From Clostridium_AD sp964467165 (GTDB lineage: Bacteria > Bacillota > Clostridia > Clostridiales > Clostridiaceae): a DNA stretch of 64,000 nucleotides. A program made the translations under genes and the position numbers. Shown here piece after piece: positions 34,450-41,651 of this stretch (positions are counted from its first letter, which is position 1; the number at the start of each line of letters is the position of its first letter). The stretch spans positions 1-64,000 of the forward strand of contig CAYXOL010000026.1 of assembly GCA_964467165.1 (NCBI GenBank), read 5' to 3'. The notes below the pieces were generated by a model. That model was given only the letters and a program-made list of their open reading frames with translations, had not been told where the DNA came from and did not search any database.

Positions 34450-35610
34450 ATGAAAACAATAAAACAAGTTTCGGATTTGACTGGAATAAGTGTGCGTATG
34501 CTACATTATTACGATAAAATCGGTTTATTAAAACCAAGTAAATTAACAGAGGCAGGTTACAGACTTTATGACGATGAAGCTCTTGAAACCTTGCAACAGA
34601 TTTTATTTTTTAAGGAACTGGATATACCTTTGAAAGAAGTTAAAGAAATCATGGCTAGTGCCCACTTTGATAAAATGCAAGCACTTAAAAGTCATGAAAA
34701 GTTGCTTGTTTTAAAACGCAACAGATTGAATGGTTTAATAGAGCTTGTAAATAAAACATTAAAAGGAGAACCCACAATGAGTTTTAAAGAATTTGATATG
34801 AGTGAATATTATAATGCACTAGAAGAGTTTAAAACTGAACACAAAAATATTATAATTAAATCTTATGGTAGTATAGATAAATATGATAAATTTATCGAAA
34901 CATGTAAATCTAAGGAAGTTGAAATTGCTAAAATGGCCATAAAGGAATATGGAAGTATTGAAAAATATGTTAAGGCTATGAGGAAGAATTTTAATAGTGA
35001 TATGTTTATTAAAGAAGAACAATTTAGTGAGTTTAAAAAAGATAGCTTGGAAGATAAGCATCCTAAATTAAAAAAACTATATAAAAAGCTTGTATCTGAC
35101 TTAAGTAAAGGGCCTTCTTCAAAGGAAATTCAACAAATTGCTGAAGAAATAACAAATACAGCTAAAAAAGATTATGACATTTTTAAAATGGATAATGGAG
35201 ATTATTATTGGTACTCTATGGTACAAATTTATTTAGTATATCCCAAATGGATAGAAGAAGTTGATAAGAAATATGGAAATGGTGCATCCAAATTTATTGG
35301 AGAATCCCTAAAAAATTATTTGGCAGATAAGCTGCCTAAAATATATACATTATATGAAAAACTTACAACTGACTTAAGTAAAGATCCTTATTCAAAGGAG
35401 ATTCAAGAAATTGTTGAACAAATAGCAAATGAGACCCAAAAACAGAATGAAGCTTTAAAAGTAGATACGGGAGAAAATCATTGGGGTTATACGGCAGAAC
35501 TTTATTTATCAAATCCTACGTATATAAAAGTAATGGACAAGAAATATGGCAGTGGTGCATCTAAATTTATGGGAGAAGCTTTAAAATTTTATGCTGAAAA
35601 TAATAAGTAA
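34450..35610 (+). CDS. MerR/TipA-type regulator with duplicated effector domain
   Basis: Residues 1-70 are a MerR winged helix (IKQVSDLTGISVRMLHYYDKIGLLKPS, TEAGYRLYDDEALETLQQI), followed by a coiled-coil dimer helix to about 110. The rest is TipAS-like. A module of about 90 residues is repeated: KLYKKLVSDLSKGPSSKEIQ...KKYGNGASKFIGES and, nearer the end, TLYEKLTTDLSKDPYSKEIQ...KKYGSGASKFMGEA. A single TipAS copy would give about 250-260 residues; this protein has 386. TipAS domains bind thiopeptides or other drugs and trigger activation. TTGGGGGTG precedes the ATG. No target efflux gene is adjacent. Confidence 0.88.
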   Translation: MKTIKQVSDLTGISVRMLHYYDKIGLLKPSKLTEAGYRLYDDEALETLQQILFFKELDIPLKEVKEIMASAHFDKMQALKSHEKLLVLKRNRLNGLIELVNKTLKGEPTMSFKEFDMSEYYNALEEFKTEHKNIIIKSYGSIDKYDKFIETCKSKEVEIAKMAIKEYGSIEKYVKAMRKNFNSDMFIKEEQFSEFKKDSLEDKHPKLKKLYKKLVSDLSKGPSSKEIQQIAEEITNTAKKDYDIFKMDNGDYYWYSMVQIYLVYPKWIEEVDKKYGNGASKFIGESLKNYLADKLPKIYTLYEKLTTDLSKDPYSKEIQEIVEQIANETQKQNEALKVDTGENHWGYTAELYLSNPTYIKVMDKKYGSGASKFMGEALKFYAENNK

Positions 35611-35765
35611 TGAATTAAAATTGGCTTCAACCTATTATATGCCTTTTTTCGGGAATATAGGAATATATGATGCAAGCCTTAAGATTATTTTTGTTATAAT
35701 AAATGTACGTATAGGAAATAATAATAGTAATAGTATAGCAAAAATAGAAATGGAGGGGAATATTC

Positions 35766-35867
35766 ATGCCAAGAAAAATACCTTCTACTTATATAATTTT
35801 AAATATTAAAAAGTTTATTGAAGTTCGAGGGGGGATAATAAATGAAAGAAAAAATTACAACACGTAA
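35766..35867 (+). CDS. Possible 33-residue leader ORF overlapping the deacetylase start
   Basis: ATG 35766 follows an excellent TGGAGGGGA and encodes a basic peptide (MPRKIPSTYIILNIKKFIEV...) that ends at TAA 35865-35867, overlapping the downstream ATG (35842) by 26 bases in another frame. This could couple translation of the deacetylase. No family is recognised and it may be non-functional. Confidence 0.35.
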   Translation: MPRKIPSTYIILNIKKFIEVRGGIINERKNYNT

Positions 35868-36888
35868 GGCAAGTAGAAAGTTTATACAAAATATGTTTAA
35901 GATATTACAGAAAAAAAGTAAAAAGATATTTATAAAAGAAATGCTTATTTGTCTAACAATGATTTGCTTATTGTTTGCTTCGGGTTGTTCAAATAAACCT
36001 GTCCAGCTAACTTCCCATACAAATACTGAAAAAATTTACACTGAAGAAGCCAATTCCATCCAGCCTAAAATAGAAACCAATGTAAATGTAAGTACAGTTG
36101 CGGAAAGCAAAGTTGCAGCAGTTAGTACTTCATCAAGTCATCCTACAGAAAATAATAAGGACAATATATCCAAAGCAACAGTAACAACTTCAAACAACAC
36201 CATACAAAAAAGACAATCTGTGCCTATACTTATGTATCACTCTGTAGGAAATGCAAAGGGAAATGAACTTATTATATCTCCAGCTCTTTTAAATCAGGAA
36301 ATGCAATGGCTCAAGGATAATGGATATACTACTATTACACTAGATGACCTTCATAACCATTTTGAAAATAATAAACCAATTCCTAAAAAATCTGTTGTAC
36401 TGACTTTTGATGATGGATATGCAGATAACTATACAAATATGTATCCAATCATGAAAAAATTTGGATTTAGTGCAACGGTTTTTGTTAATACAAGTACGGT
36501 GGATAAAGACTCTAACTATCTAACCTCTGCTGAATTAAAAGAAATGAATACAAATGGAATTAATATTGAAAGTCATACAGTATACCATGATAGACTTGTT
36601 ACTATGTCTTACGAAAAACAACTAGAAACATTGAAAGATTCAAAGGCATTTCTTGAAAAGCTTCTGAATAAAAAAGTGAATTATGTTGCATACCCTGGTG
36701 GTAGCTATAATAGTTCTACTACAAAAGCAGCTGAGGATGCTGGTTATATTATGGGCATTACTGCGGACGGAAGATGGTCCAGCAAAAAAAATGGAATGTA
36801 TAAACTGGATCGAGTTTATATCAGTGCATTTTTTAATATGGACACATTTAAAGAAAGACTTACTAATCCGCAATATAAATTTCAATAA
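35842..36888 (+). CDS. Polysaccharide deacetylase lipoprotein (NodB fold)
   Basis: A basic N terminus leads into a lipoprotein signal ending at LLFASGC (about residue 50). A Ser/Thr/Asn linker runs to about 125. The NodB domain then has VPILMYHSVG, LTFDDGYADN (catalytic and metal Asp190/191), ESHTVYHDR (HxxxH metal site), YVAYPGGSYN and a late GITADGR. It is expected to deacetylate cell-wall GlcNAc or MurNAc, or another surface glycan, outside the membrane. GAGGGGGG precedes the ATG. Length 348. It stands alone, with a terminator at 37026. Confidence 0.9.
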   Translation: MKEKITTRKASRKFIQNMFKILQKKSKKIFIKEMLICLTMICLLFASGCSNKPVQLTSHTNTEKIYTEEANSIQPKIETNVNVSTVAESKVAAVSTSSSHPTENNKDNISKATVTTSNNTIQKRQSVPILMYHSVGNAKGNELIISPALLNQEMQWLKDNGYTTITLDDLHNHFENNKPIPKKSVVLTFDDGYADNYTNMYPIMKKFGFSATVFVNTSTVDKDSNYLTSAELKEMNTNGINIESHTVYHDRLVTMSYEKQLETLKDSKAFLEKLLNKKVNYVAYPGGSYNSSTTKAAEDAGYIMGITADGRWSSKKNGMYKLDRVYISAFFNMDTFKERLTNPQYKFQ

Positions 36889-36934
36889 ATGCACAAGGAT
36901 TGTGTAATCTAATGAAAAAAAACAGCTGCTCTAA

Positions 36935-36980
36935 ATTGTAACTAGTTTTACTTGCTATTTGAATATGCAATTGCTACAAT
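36935..36980. repeat. Dispersed repeat, copy A
   Basis: About 46 bases matching 54248-54295 at roughly 42 of 48 aligned positions (starts attgtaactagt, contains ttacttgctatttga). It lies in the 350-base gap after the deacetylase gene. It may be the remnant of a mobile-element end. Confidence 0.6.
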
Positions 36981-37025
36981 ATTTGATCTCCAAAACACCT
37001 CTGTCCCACGCACCATATAGAATGG

Positions 37026-37060
37026 AAGTACCTCAATGGGTTTGGGGTACTTGTTTTTTT
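37026..37060 (+). terminator. Terminator with U-run
   Basis: Stem aagtacc...ggtactt (37026-37052, with inner C-A-A-T bulge) followed by GTTTTTTT. The remaining 176 bases up to dedA hold no visible gene. Confidence 0.75.
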
Positions 37061-37236
37061 GATATAAAGTAAAAGCTTTCAGTGTTTACTACGACCTCCA
37101 GGTACATTAGAATAGCTTGAAGTTATTGTTTGATAATATAATTCTTAATCTAAAAATAAGGCTTTTTTAATGTGATTTTAATCCTACTAATAGATAATAT
37201 AAAGCATGAGAAAGTTTATAACGAGAGGGGAAAAAT

Positions 37237-37920
37237 ATGAGTATTTTAATGAATATAATAAGTGGGATAATGCATATTGATAGTTATTTGGTATTATTAG
37301 TTCAGCAATATGGGATATTAACATATGCGATTCTATTTTCAATTATCTTCTTAGAGACGGGACTAGTTGTTACACCATTATTACCAGGAGACTCAATGCT
37401 ATTTGCAGCAGGAGCAATAGCTGCAATTGGGTCAATGAATTTTTTTATTCTTTTAGTAGTAATATATCTTGCAGCGATACTTGGAGATACGGCTAATTAT
37501 TACATCGGTAAAAAGATTGGCAGTAAGATATTAGAGAAGGAAGAAGTAAGGTTTATTAACAAAGCGTATTTAGAAAAGGCTCAGAAGTTCTATGAAAAAC
37601 ATGGGTCAATGACCATAGTAATAGCCAGATTTATTCCTATAATTAGGACATTCGCTCCTTTTGTTGCAGGTATCGGAAAAATGAATTATTCCAAATTTAT
37701 ACCTTATAATATGATTGGTGGGGGATTATGGGTAAGTTTATTCTTAGGTGGTGGTTACTTCTTTGGTAATCTATCCTTTATAAAAAATCATTTTTCTTAT
37801 GTTCTAATGGCTATAATAATTATTTCGTTATTGCCTGGAGTTATAGTGTTCATAAAAGAAAAGAGAAAAACAGGAAAAAATGATGAAAAGGATAGCCTTA
37901 ATCCCCAGGCTAACATCTAA
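37237..37920 (+). CDS. DedA-family membrane protein
   Basis: 227 residues with the DedA pattern: ETGLVVTPLLPGDSMLFAAGA, DTANYYIGKKIG, FYEKHGSMTIVIARFIPIIRTFAPFVAGIGKM (conserved basic/acidic residues for transport) and a late GGGLWVSLFLGGGYFFGN. Some DedA proteins flip undecaprenyl phosphate back across the membrane. The next gene, 20 bases downstream, is uppP, which makes undecaprenyl phosphate; this context supports a lipid-carrier recycling role. GAGAGGGG precedes the ATG. Confidence 0.9.
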   Translation: MSILMNIISGIMHIDSYLVLLVQQYGILTYAILFSIIFLETGLVVTPLLPGDSMLFAAGAIAAIGSMNFFILLVVIYLAAILGDTANYYIGKKIGSKILEKEEVRFINKAYLEKAQKFYEKHGSMTIVIARFIPIIRTFAPFVAGIGKMNYSKFIPYNMIGGGLWVSLFLGGGYFFGNLSFIKNHFSYVLMAIIIISLLPGVIVFIKEKRKTGKNDEKDSLNPQANI

Positions 37921-37940
37921 AAGAAAGGGGCGTATATTAC

Positions 37941-38768
37941 ATGGATTTGAACATTATATTAGTTTTTAAGGCTATAGTAATAGCTATAGTAGAAGGGATA
38001 ACAGAATTTATCCCAATTTCCTCCACTGGACATATGATTATTGTAGGAAATGTTATAAATTTCAAAGGTGCATTTGCAAATAGTTTTGAGGTAGTCATTC
38101 AATTAGGTGCTATTCTTGCAATTATAGTTTTATATTGGAATAAAATATGGAACTCCGTTGTGGACTTTTTTAAGGCAAAACCCTCAGGTATAAAATTTTG
38201 GACTAATATTATAGTTGCATTTATACCGGCTGCAATCTTAGGATTTCTTTTTAATGATAAAATAGATACATACCTATTTAATCCAACCACTGTATCTTTG
38301 GCGTTAGTGGTTGGTGGAATTCTTATGATTATTATAGAAAATAAATTCAGAACTGAGGATAAAACAAAAAGTATCGAGAAAATAAGTATCAAACAGGCAT
38401 TTAAAATAGGTTGCTTTCAATGCTTTGCACTATGGCCAGGAATGTCTAGGTCATCATCTACAATAATGGGAGGTTGGATTACTGGCGTTTCAACAGTTAC
38501 TGCAACGGAGTTCTCATTCTTTTTAGCAATACCAACTATGTTTGGTGCTACAGCATTAACACTATTTAAAAGTGGAATGAATTTTAGTAGTGGGGAAATT
38601 ATTATTTTATTTATTGGGTTTGTAACTGCCTTTTTAGTAGCACTAATTGTGGTAGAAAAATTTGTTTCCTATTTAAAGAAAAAACCTATGAAGGTTTTCG
38701 CTATTTATAGAATAATTGTTGGTATAGCATTGCTATTTTTAATTAAATTTATGGGTATTTCATCATAA
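37941..38768 (+). CDS. uppP: Undecaprenyl-diphosphatase
   Basis: Membrane phosphatase that turns undecaprenyl pyrophosphate into the carrier lipid used for wall synthesis; it also gives bacitracin tolerance. Motifs: EGITEFIPISSTGHMIIVG, the catalytic PGMSRSSSTIMGG near residue 165-180, and several hydrophobic helices. Length 275 is typical. AAAGGGG lies before the ATG. It is coupled with dedA and followed by a clean terminator. Confidence 0.95.
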   Translation: MDLNIILVFKAIVIAIVEGITEFIPISSTGHMIIVGNVINFKGAFANSFEVVIQLGAILAIIVLYWNKIWNSVVDFFKAKPSGIKFWTNIIVAFIPAAILGFLFNDKIDTYLFNPTTVSLALVVGGILMIIIENKFRTEDKTKSIEKISIKQAFKIGCFQCFALWPGMSRSSSTIMGGWITGVSTVTATEFSFFLAIPTMFGATALTLFKSGMNFSSGEIIILFIGFVTAFLVALIVVEKFVSYLKKKPMKVFAIYRIIVGIALLFLIKFMGISS

Positions 38769-38776
38769 ATATTAAG

Positions 38777-38816
38777 AATCTAGTAACAGATTTAGTCTGT
38801 TACTAGATTTTTTTCT
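38777..38816 (+). terminator. Terminator after uppP
   Basis: Arms aatctagtaacaga (38777-38790) and its complement (38796-38809), then a run of T. Confidence 0.9.
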
Positions 38817-38865
38817 AATGAATATAGAAAACGGACTGCATAATAAAATTTTCGGTAACAATCTA

Positions 38866-38900
38866 TTGACAATTTCAATTGCGAATGATATTCTTTATCA
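38866..38900 (+). promoter_or_regulatory. feoA promoter overlapped by a Fur-like box
   Basis: TTGACA (38866-38871), a 17-base spacer and TATTCT (38889-38894) form a good sigma-A promoter. Over the -10 lies TGATATT-C-TTTATCA (38886-38900), a 7-1-7 Fur-type palindrome with two departures from TGATAATnATTATCA. Iron-dependent repression of feoA is expected. Confidence 0.72.
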
Positions 38901-38945
38901 ATAGGTGTAAATTATTTGACATTCTACAAGAAAGGGTGATGTATC

Positions 38946-39155
38946 ATGTTATTATCAAAAGCAAAAATCGGAGATACTTTTAATATTAAACAAGTTGAAG
39001 GTAAAGAAAAGGTTAAAAAATTTCTTTTTACTTTAGGATGCTTTGAAGGAGAAGAAATAACTCTTATTTCTAAACTTGCGGGAAACTACGTGGTAAATAT
39101 TAAAGATAGTAGATATGCACTTGATGAAAATATGGCAAAATCTATTACGATATAG
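38946..39155 (+). CDS. feoA: Ferrous iron transport protein A
   Basis: A 69-residue SH3-like FeoA domain: LSKAKIGDTFNIKQVEG, FLFTLGCFEGEEITLISK, YVVNIKDSRYALDENMAKSI. FeoA is a cytosolic helper of FeoB. AAGGGTGAT precedes the ATG. It is separated from feoB by 135 bases that contain a hairpin and a second Fur-like box. Confidence 0.92.
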   Translation: MLLSKAKIGDTFNIKQVEGKEKVKKFLFTLGCFEGEEITLISKLAGNYVVNIKDSRYALDENMAKSITI

Positions 39156-39192
39156 ACAAAAGATATAAGTTGATTTTTAATTTAATATTACA

Positions 39193-39228
39193 AAAATAAT
39201 ATGCTAGAAGTTATAGCATATTATTTTT
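39193..39228 (+). terminator. Hairpin between feoA and feoB
   Basis: Arms 39193-39205 and 39215-39227 (aaaataatatgct and complement) followed by a T-rich tail. It may terminate most feoA transcripts. Confidence 0.7.
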
Positions 39229-39238
39229 GCCTAATGAT

Positions 39239-39253
39239 TGATAATGATTATTA
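39239..39253 (+). promoter_or_regulatory. Fur box upstream of feoB
   Basis: TGATAAT-G-ATTATTA departs at a single base from the Fur 7-1-7 consensus TGATAATnATTATCA. It lies 38 bases before the feoB start, suggesting that feoB has its own iron-controlled promoter. Confidence 0.75.
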
Positions 39254-39290
39254 ATATTAAATGAATTTACATAAAGAGGAGGAATTTACT

Positions 39291-41237
39291 ATGAAAATAG
39301 CATTAGCGGGCAACCCTAATTCTGGGAAAACTACACTTTATAATGGGATTACGGGGAAATCGGAGCATGTAGGAAACTGGGCTGGTGTTACAGTTTCAAA
39401 GAAAGAAGCTACCCTTAAGAAAAGATATAATCCCAAGAATCTTGATGTTAGGGTGGTTGATCTGCCAGGTACATATTCTATATCGCCATTTACTGGTGAA
39501 GAGCAAATTACTAGAGATTTTATTTTAGACGAAGCACCAGATGTAATCATTAATATAGTGGATGGTGCTAATATTAGTAGAAGTCTATTTTTTACAACTC
39601 AGCTTCTAGAACTGGAAATACCAGTAGTTATTGCTCTTAATAAAAGTGACATAATATCTAAAAGAGGAGATACAATAGATCAAAACCTTTTAAGTAGTGC
39701 ATTAAATTGCAAGGTTGTTTCCACCATTGCTACCTCAGAAGATGGGTTACTAAATTTAATTAATGAAGCTATTAAATTGGGAGAAGATAAGAAACCTCAA
39801 ATTGCACCCGTTTTTGCAGATAAAGCTTCCGATAAGGCAAGGCAAAAGTTAGTAGATGGAGTTGTCATGATGTGCCAAGTTAAGAAAAGAGATGCCAGTA
39901 AGATAACCTTATCTGATAAAGTAGATAGAGTTGTAGCACATAAATGGCTTGGTCTGCCTATATTTTTTCTTATAATGTGGGCTGTATTCGCATTTTCTAT
40001 CCAAGGACTAGGTGGATATCTATCAGGATACTTTAATGATATAGTTTTTGGAGAAATTGTTCCAAATGCAGCAAATGCTTTTTTATCAGGACTTGGAGTT
40101 AGTTCTCTACTTCAAGCGCTTATTGTAGATGGTGCTATTGGTGGAGTTGGAGCTGTTGTAGGATTTTTACCTCTGGTTATGGTATTATTTTTTTGCTTAT
40201 CACTACTGGAAGACTGTGGATATATGGCTAGAGTAGCCGTAGTAATGGATCGTTTTTTCAAAAAAATAGGATTATCAGGAAAATCTATTATACCAATGAT
40301 TGTAGGTTCAGGTTGTGCTATTCCCGGTGTTATGGCAACGAGAACCATAGAAGATGTTAATGAAAGGAGAATGACTACAATTCTTACTCCGTTTGTACCT
40401 TGCGGTGCTAAACTTCCAATTATAGCTCTGTTTGTAGCTGTCTTTTTCCCAAATAATTCTTGGGTTGGGCCTAGCATGTATATCATTGCAATTACAGTTA
40501 TTGTACTTGGAGGGCTTTTACTCAAGAAAATTTTTGTATGGGACAACACATCGCAATTTATTATGGAACTTCCAGATTATAAATTGCCTAGTTTAAAATA
40601 TGCATTTATTCAAATGATGGACAAAGCAAAAGCTTTTATTGTTAAAGCTGGAACAATCGTTCTTGTGTGTAATACCTTGGTATGGTTCGCACAGGCATAC
40701 AGCTTTAATTTTACTCCTGTAATAGATCAGAGTTCAAGTATACTTGCTTCAATTGGGTCGGTAATTTCTCCGATTTTTATACCTCTTGGATTTGTTGGAT
40801 GGCAGCTTGCAGCTGCAGCAATAACTGGGTTTATTGCAAAAGAAAATATTGTTGCAACCTTTGCTGTACTACTGGCTGTAACTTCAGAAGAGGCATTACA
40901 TTTGCCTGGAGGTGTATTAACACAATTTTTCACACCAGTGACTGCTTTTGCATACCTTGTATTTAACCTATTTACACCACCTTGCTTTGCAGCAATTGGA
41001 GCTATGAATTCGGAAATGGGTTCAAAAAAATGGTTATTTAAAGCTCTGGGTTTCCAATTTGGTGTCGGATACACTTTGGCAATGCTAGTAAACCAAATTG
41101 GGTCACTTATAGTATACGGTAAACCAGCAACAGGGTTTATGGCAGCCATAGGGATAGCCATTATTATTGCAATTTATCTTGTTATAACCATTAGAAGGTC
41201 GGATTCTAAACGTGCGCAGTTAGGAGTTGAAATGTAA
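39291..41237 (+). CDS. feoB: Ferrous iron transporter B
   Basis: GTP-driven Fe(II) uptake protein. The N-terminal G domain has GNPNSGKTTLYNGITG (G1), VVDLPGTYSISPFTGEE (G3) and NKSD (G4). Two gate/core membrane regions follow, with CSI-type motifs such as GSGCAIPGVMATRT and TPFVPCGAKLPI, and the late FTPPCFAAIGAM. Length 648 is usual for clostridial FeoB. The frame is open from 39261, but AGAGGAGGAA fixes the start at 39291. Confidence 0.96.
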   Translation: MKIALAGNPNSGKTTLYNGITGKSEHVGNWAGVTVSKKEATLKKRYNPKNLDVRVVDLPGTYSISPFTGEEQITRDFILDEAPDVIINIVDGANISRSLFFTTQLLELEIPVVIALNKSDIISKRGDTIDQNLLSSALNCKVVSTIATSEDGLLNLINEAIKLGEDKKPQIAPVFADKASDKARQKLVDGVVMMCQVKKRDASKITLSDKVDRVVAHKWLGLPIFFLIMWAVFAFSIQGLGGYLSGYFNDIVFGEIVPNAANAFLSGLGVSSLLQALIVDGAIGGVGAVVGFLPLVMVLFFCLSLLEDCGYMARVAVVMDRFFKKIGLSGKSIIPMIVGSGCAIPGVMATRTIEDVNERRMTTILTPFVPCGAKLPIIALFVAVFFPNNSWVGPSMYIIAITVIVLGGLLLKKIFVWDNTSQFIMELPDYKLPSLKYAFIQMMDKAKAFIVKAGTIVLVCNTLVWFAQAYSFNFTPVIDQSSSILASIGSVISPIFIPLGFVGWQLAAAAITGFIAKENIVATFAVLLAVTSEEALHLPGGVLTQFFTPVTAFAYLVFNLFTPPCFAAIGAMNSEMGSKKWLFKALGFQFGVGYTLAMLVNQIGSLIVYGKPATGFMAAIGIAIIIAIYLVITIRRSDSKRAQLGVEM

Positions 41238-41238
41238 T

Positions 41239-41388
41239 ATGGGAAATATAATAGTTGGTTTAGTTTTTGCAGGTATTATACTATTAGCTTTTAAAAAAGT
41301 TTATACTGATACCAAAAATAACAAATGCAGTTGTGGTAGCAGTTGTGGAAAAAGTTGTCCTGGCAAAAGTAAGTGCAACAAAGGCTAA
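41239..41388 (+). CDS. FeoB-associated Cys-rich membrane protein
   Basis: 49 residues: one N-terminal membrane helix (IIVGLVFAGIILLAF) and a Cys-rich tail (CSCGSSCGKSCPGKSKC). This architecture recurs directly after feoB in clostridia and is thought to aid iron handling. The ATG lies one base after the feoB stop, so translation is probably coupled. Confidence 0.88.
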   Translation: MGNIIVGLVFAGIILLAFKKVYTDTKNNKCSCGSSCGKSCPGKSKCNKG

Positions 41389-41409
41389 TTAGTATTTATA
41401 GAAAGTAAA

Positions 41410-41466
41410 AACTTCCAGTCATTACAACCTCGGGATAGGTTGTAATGACTGGAAGTTATTTTTTTC
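41410..41466 (+). terminator. Strong terminator after the feo module
   Basis: Perfect 21-bp arms 41410-41430 and 41437-41457 (start aacttccagtc) then ATTTTTTT. The next 185 bases before the wall-protein gene show no further feature. Confidence 0.93.
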
Positions 41467-41651
41467 TATGGATATGGATATGACCTTGGAGGCGTTGAAG
41501 AAATTATAACTATATTATGATTAAAAATAATTCTACAATATTCATTGTTAAAATAATGTAAATATAGTAAAGTAATATTAGGTTTTATAAAAGTATAGCA
41601 AAGTTAATCTAACATAACATTTAAAAAAATATTACACGTAGGGGGATTTAA

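Noticed and set aside
35591..35809. 72-codon open frame after the MerR gene
   Set aside because: It overlaps the MerR stop, has no ribosome site and no recognisable motif; it runs across the better-supported small ORF at 35766.
40112..41161. Two minus-strand open frames of about 145 codons inside feoB
   Set aside because: They are antisense shadows of conserved membrane segments.
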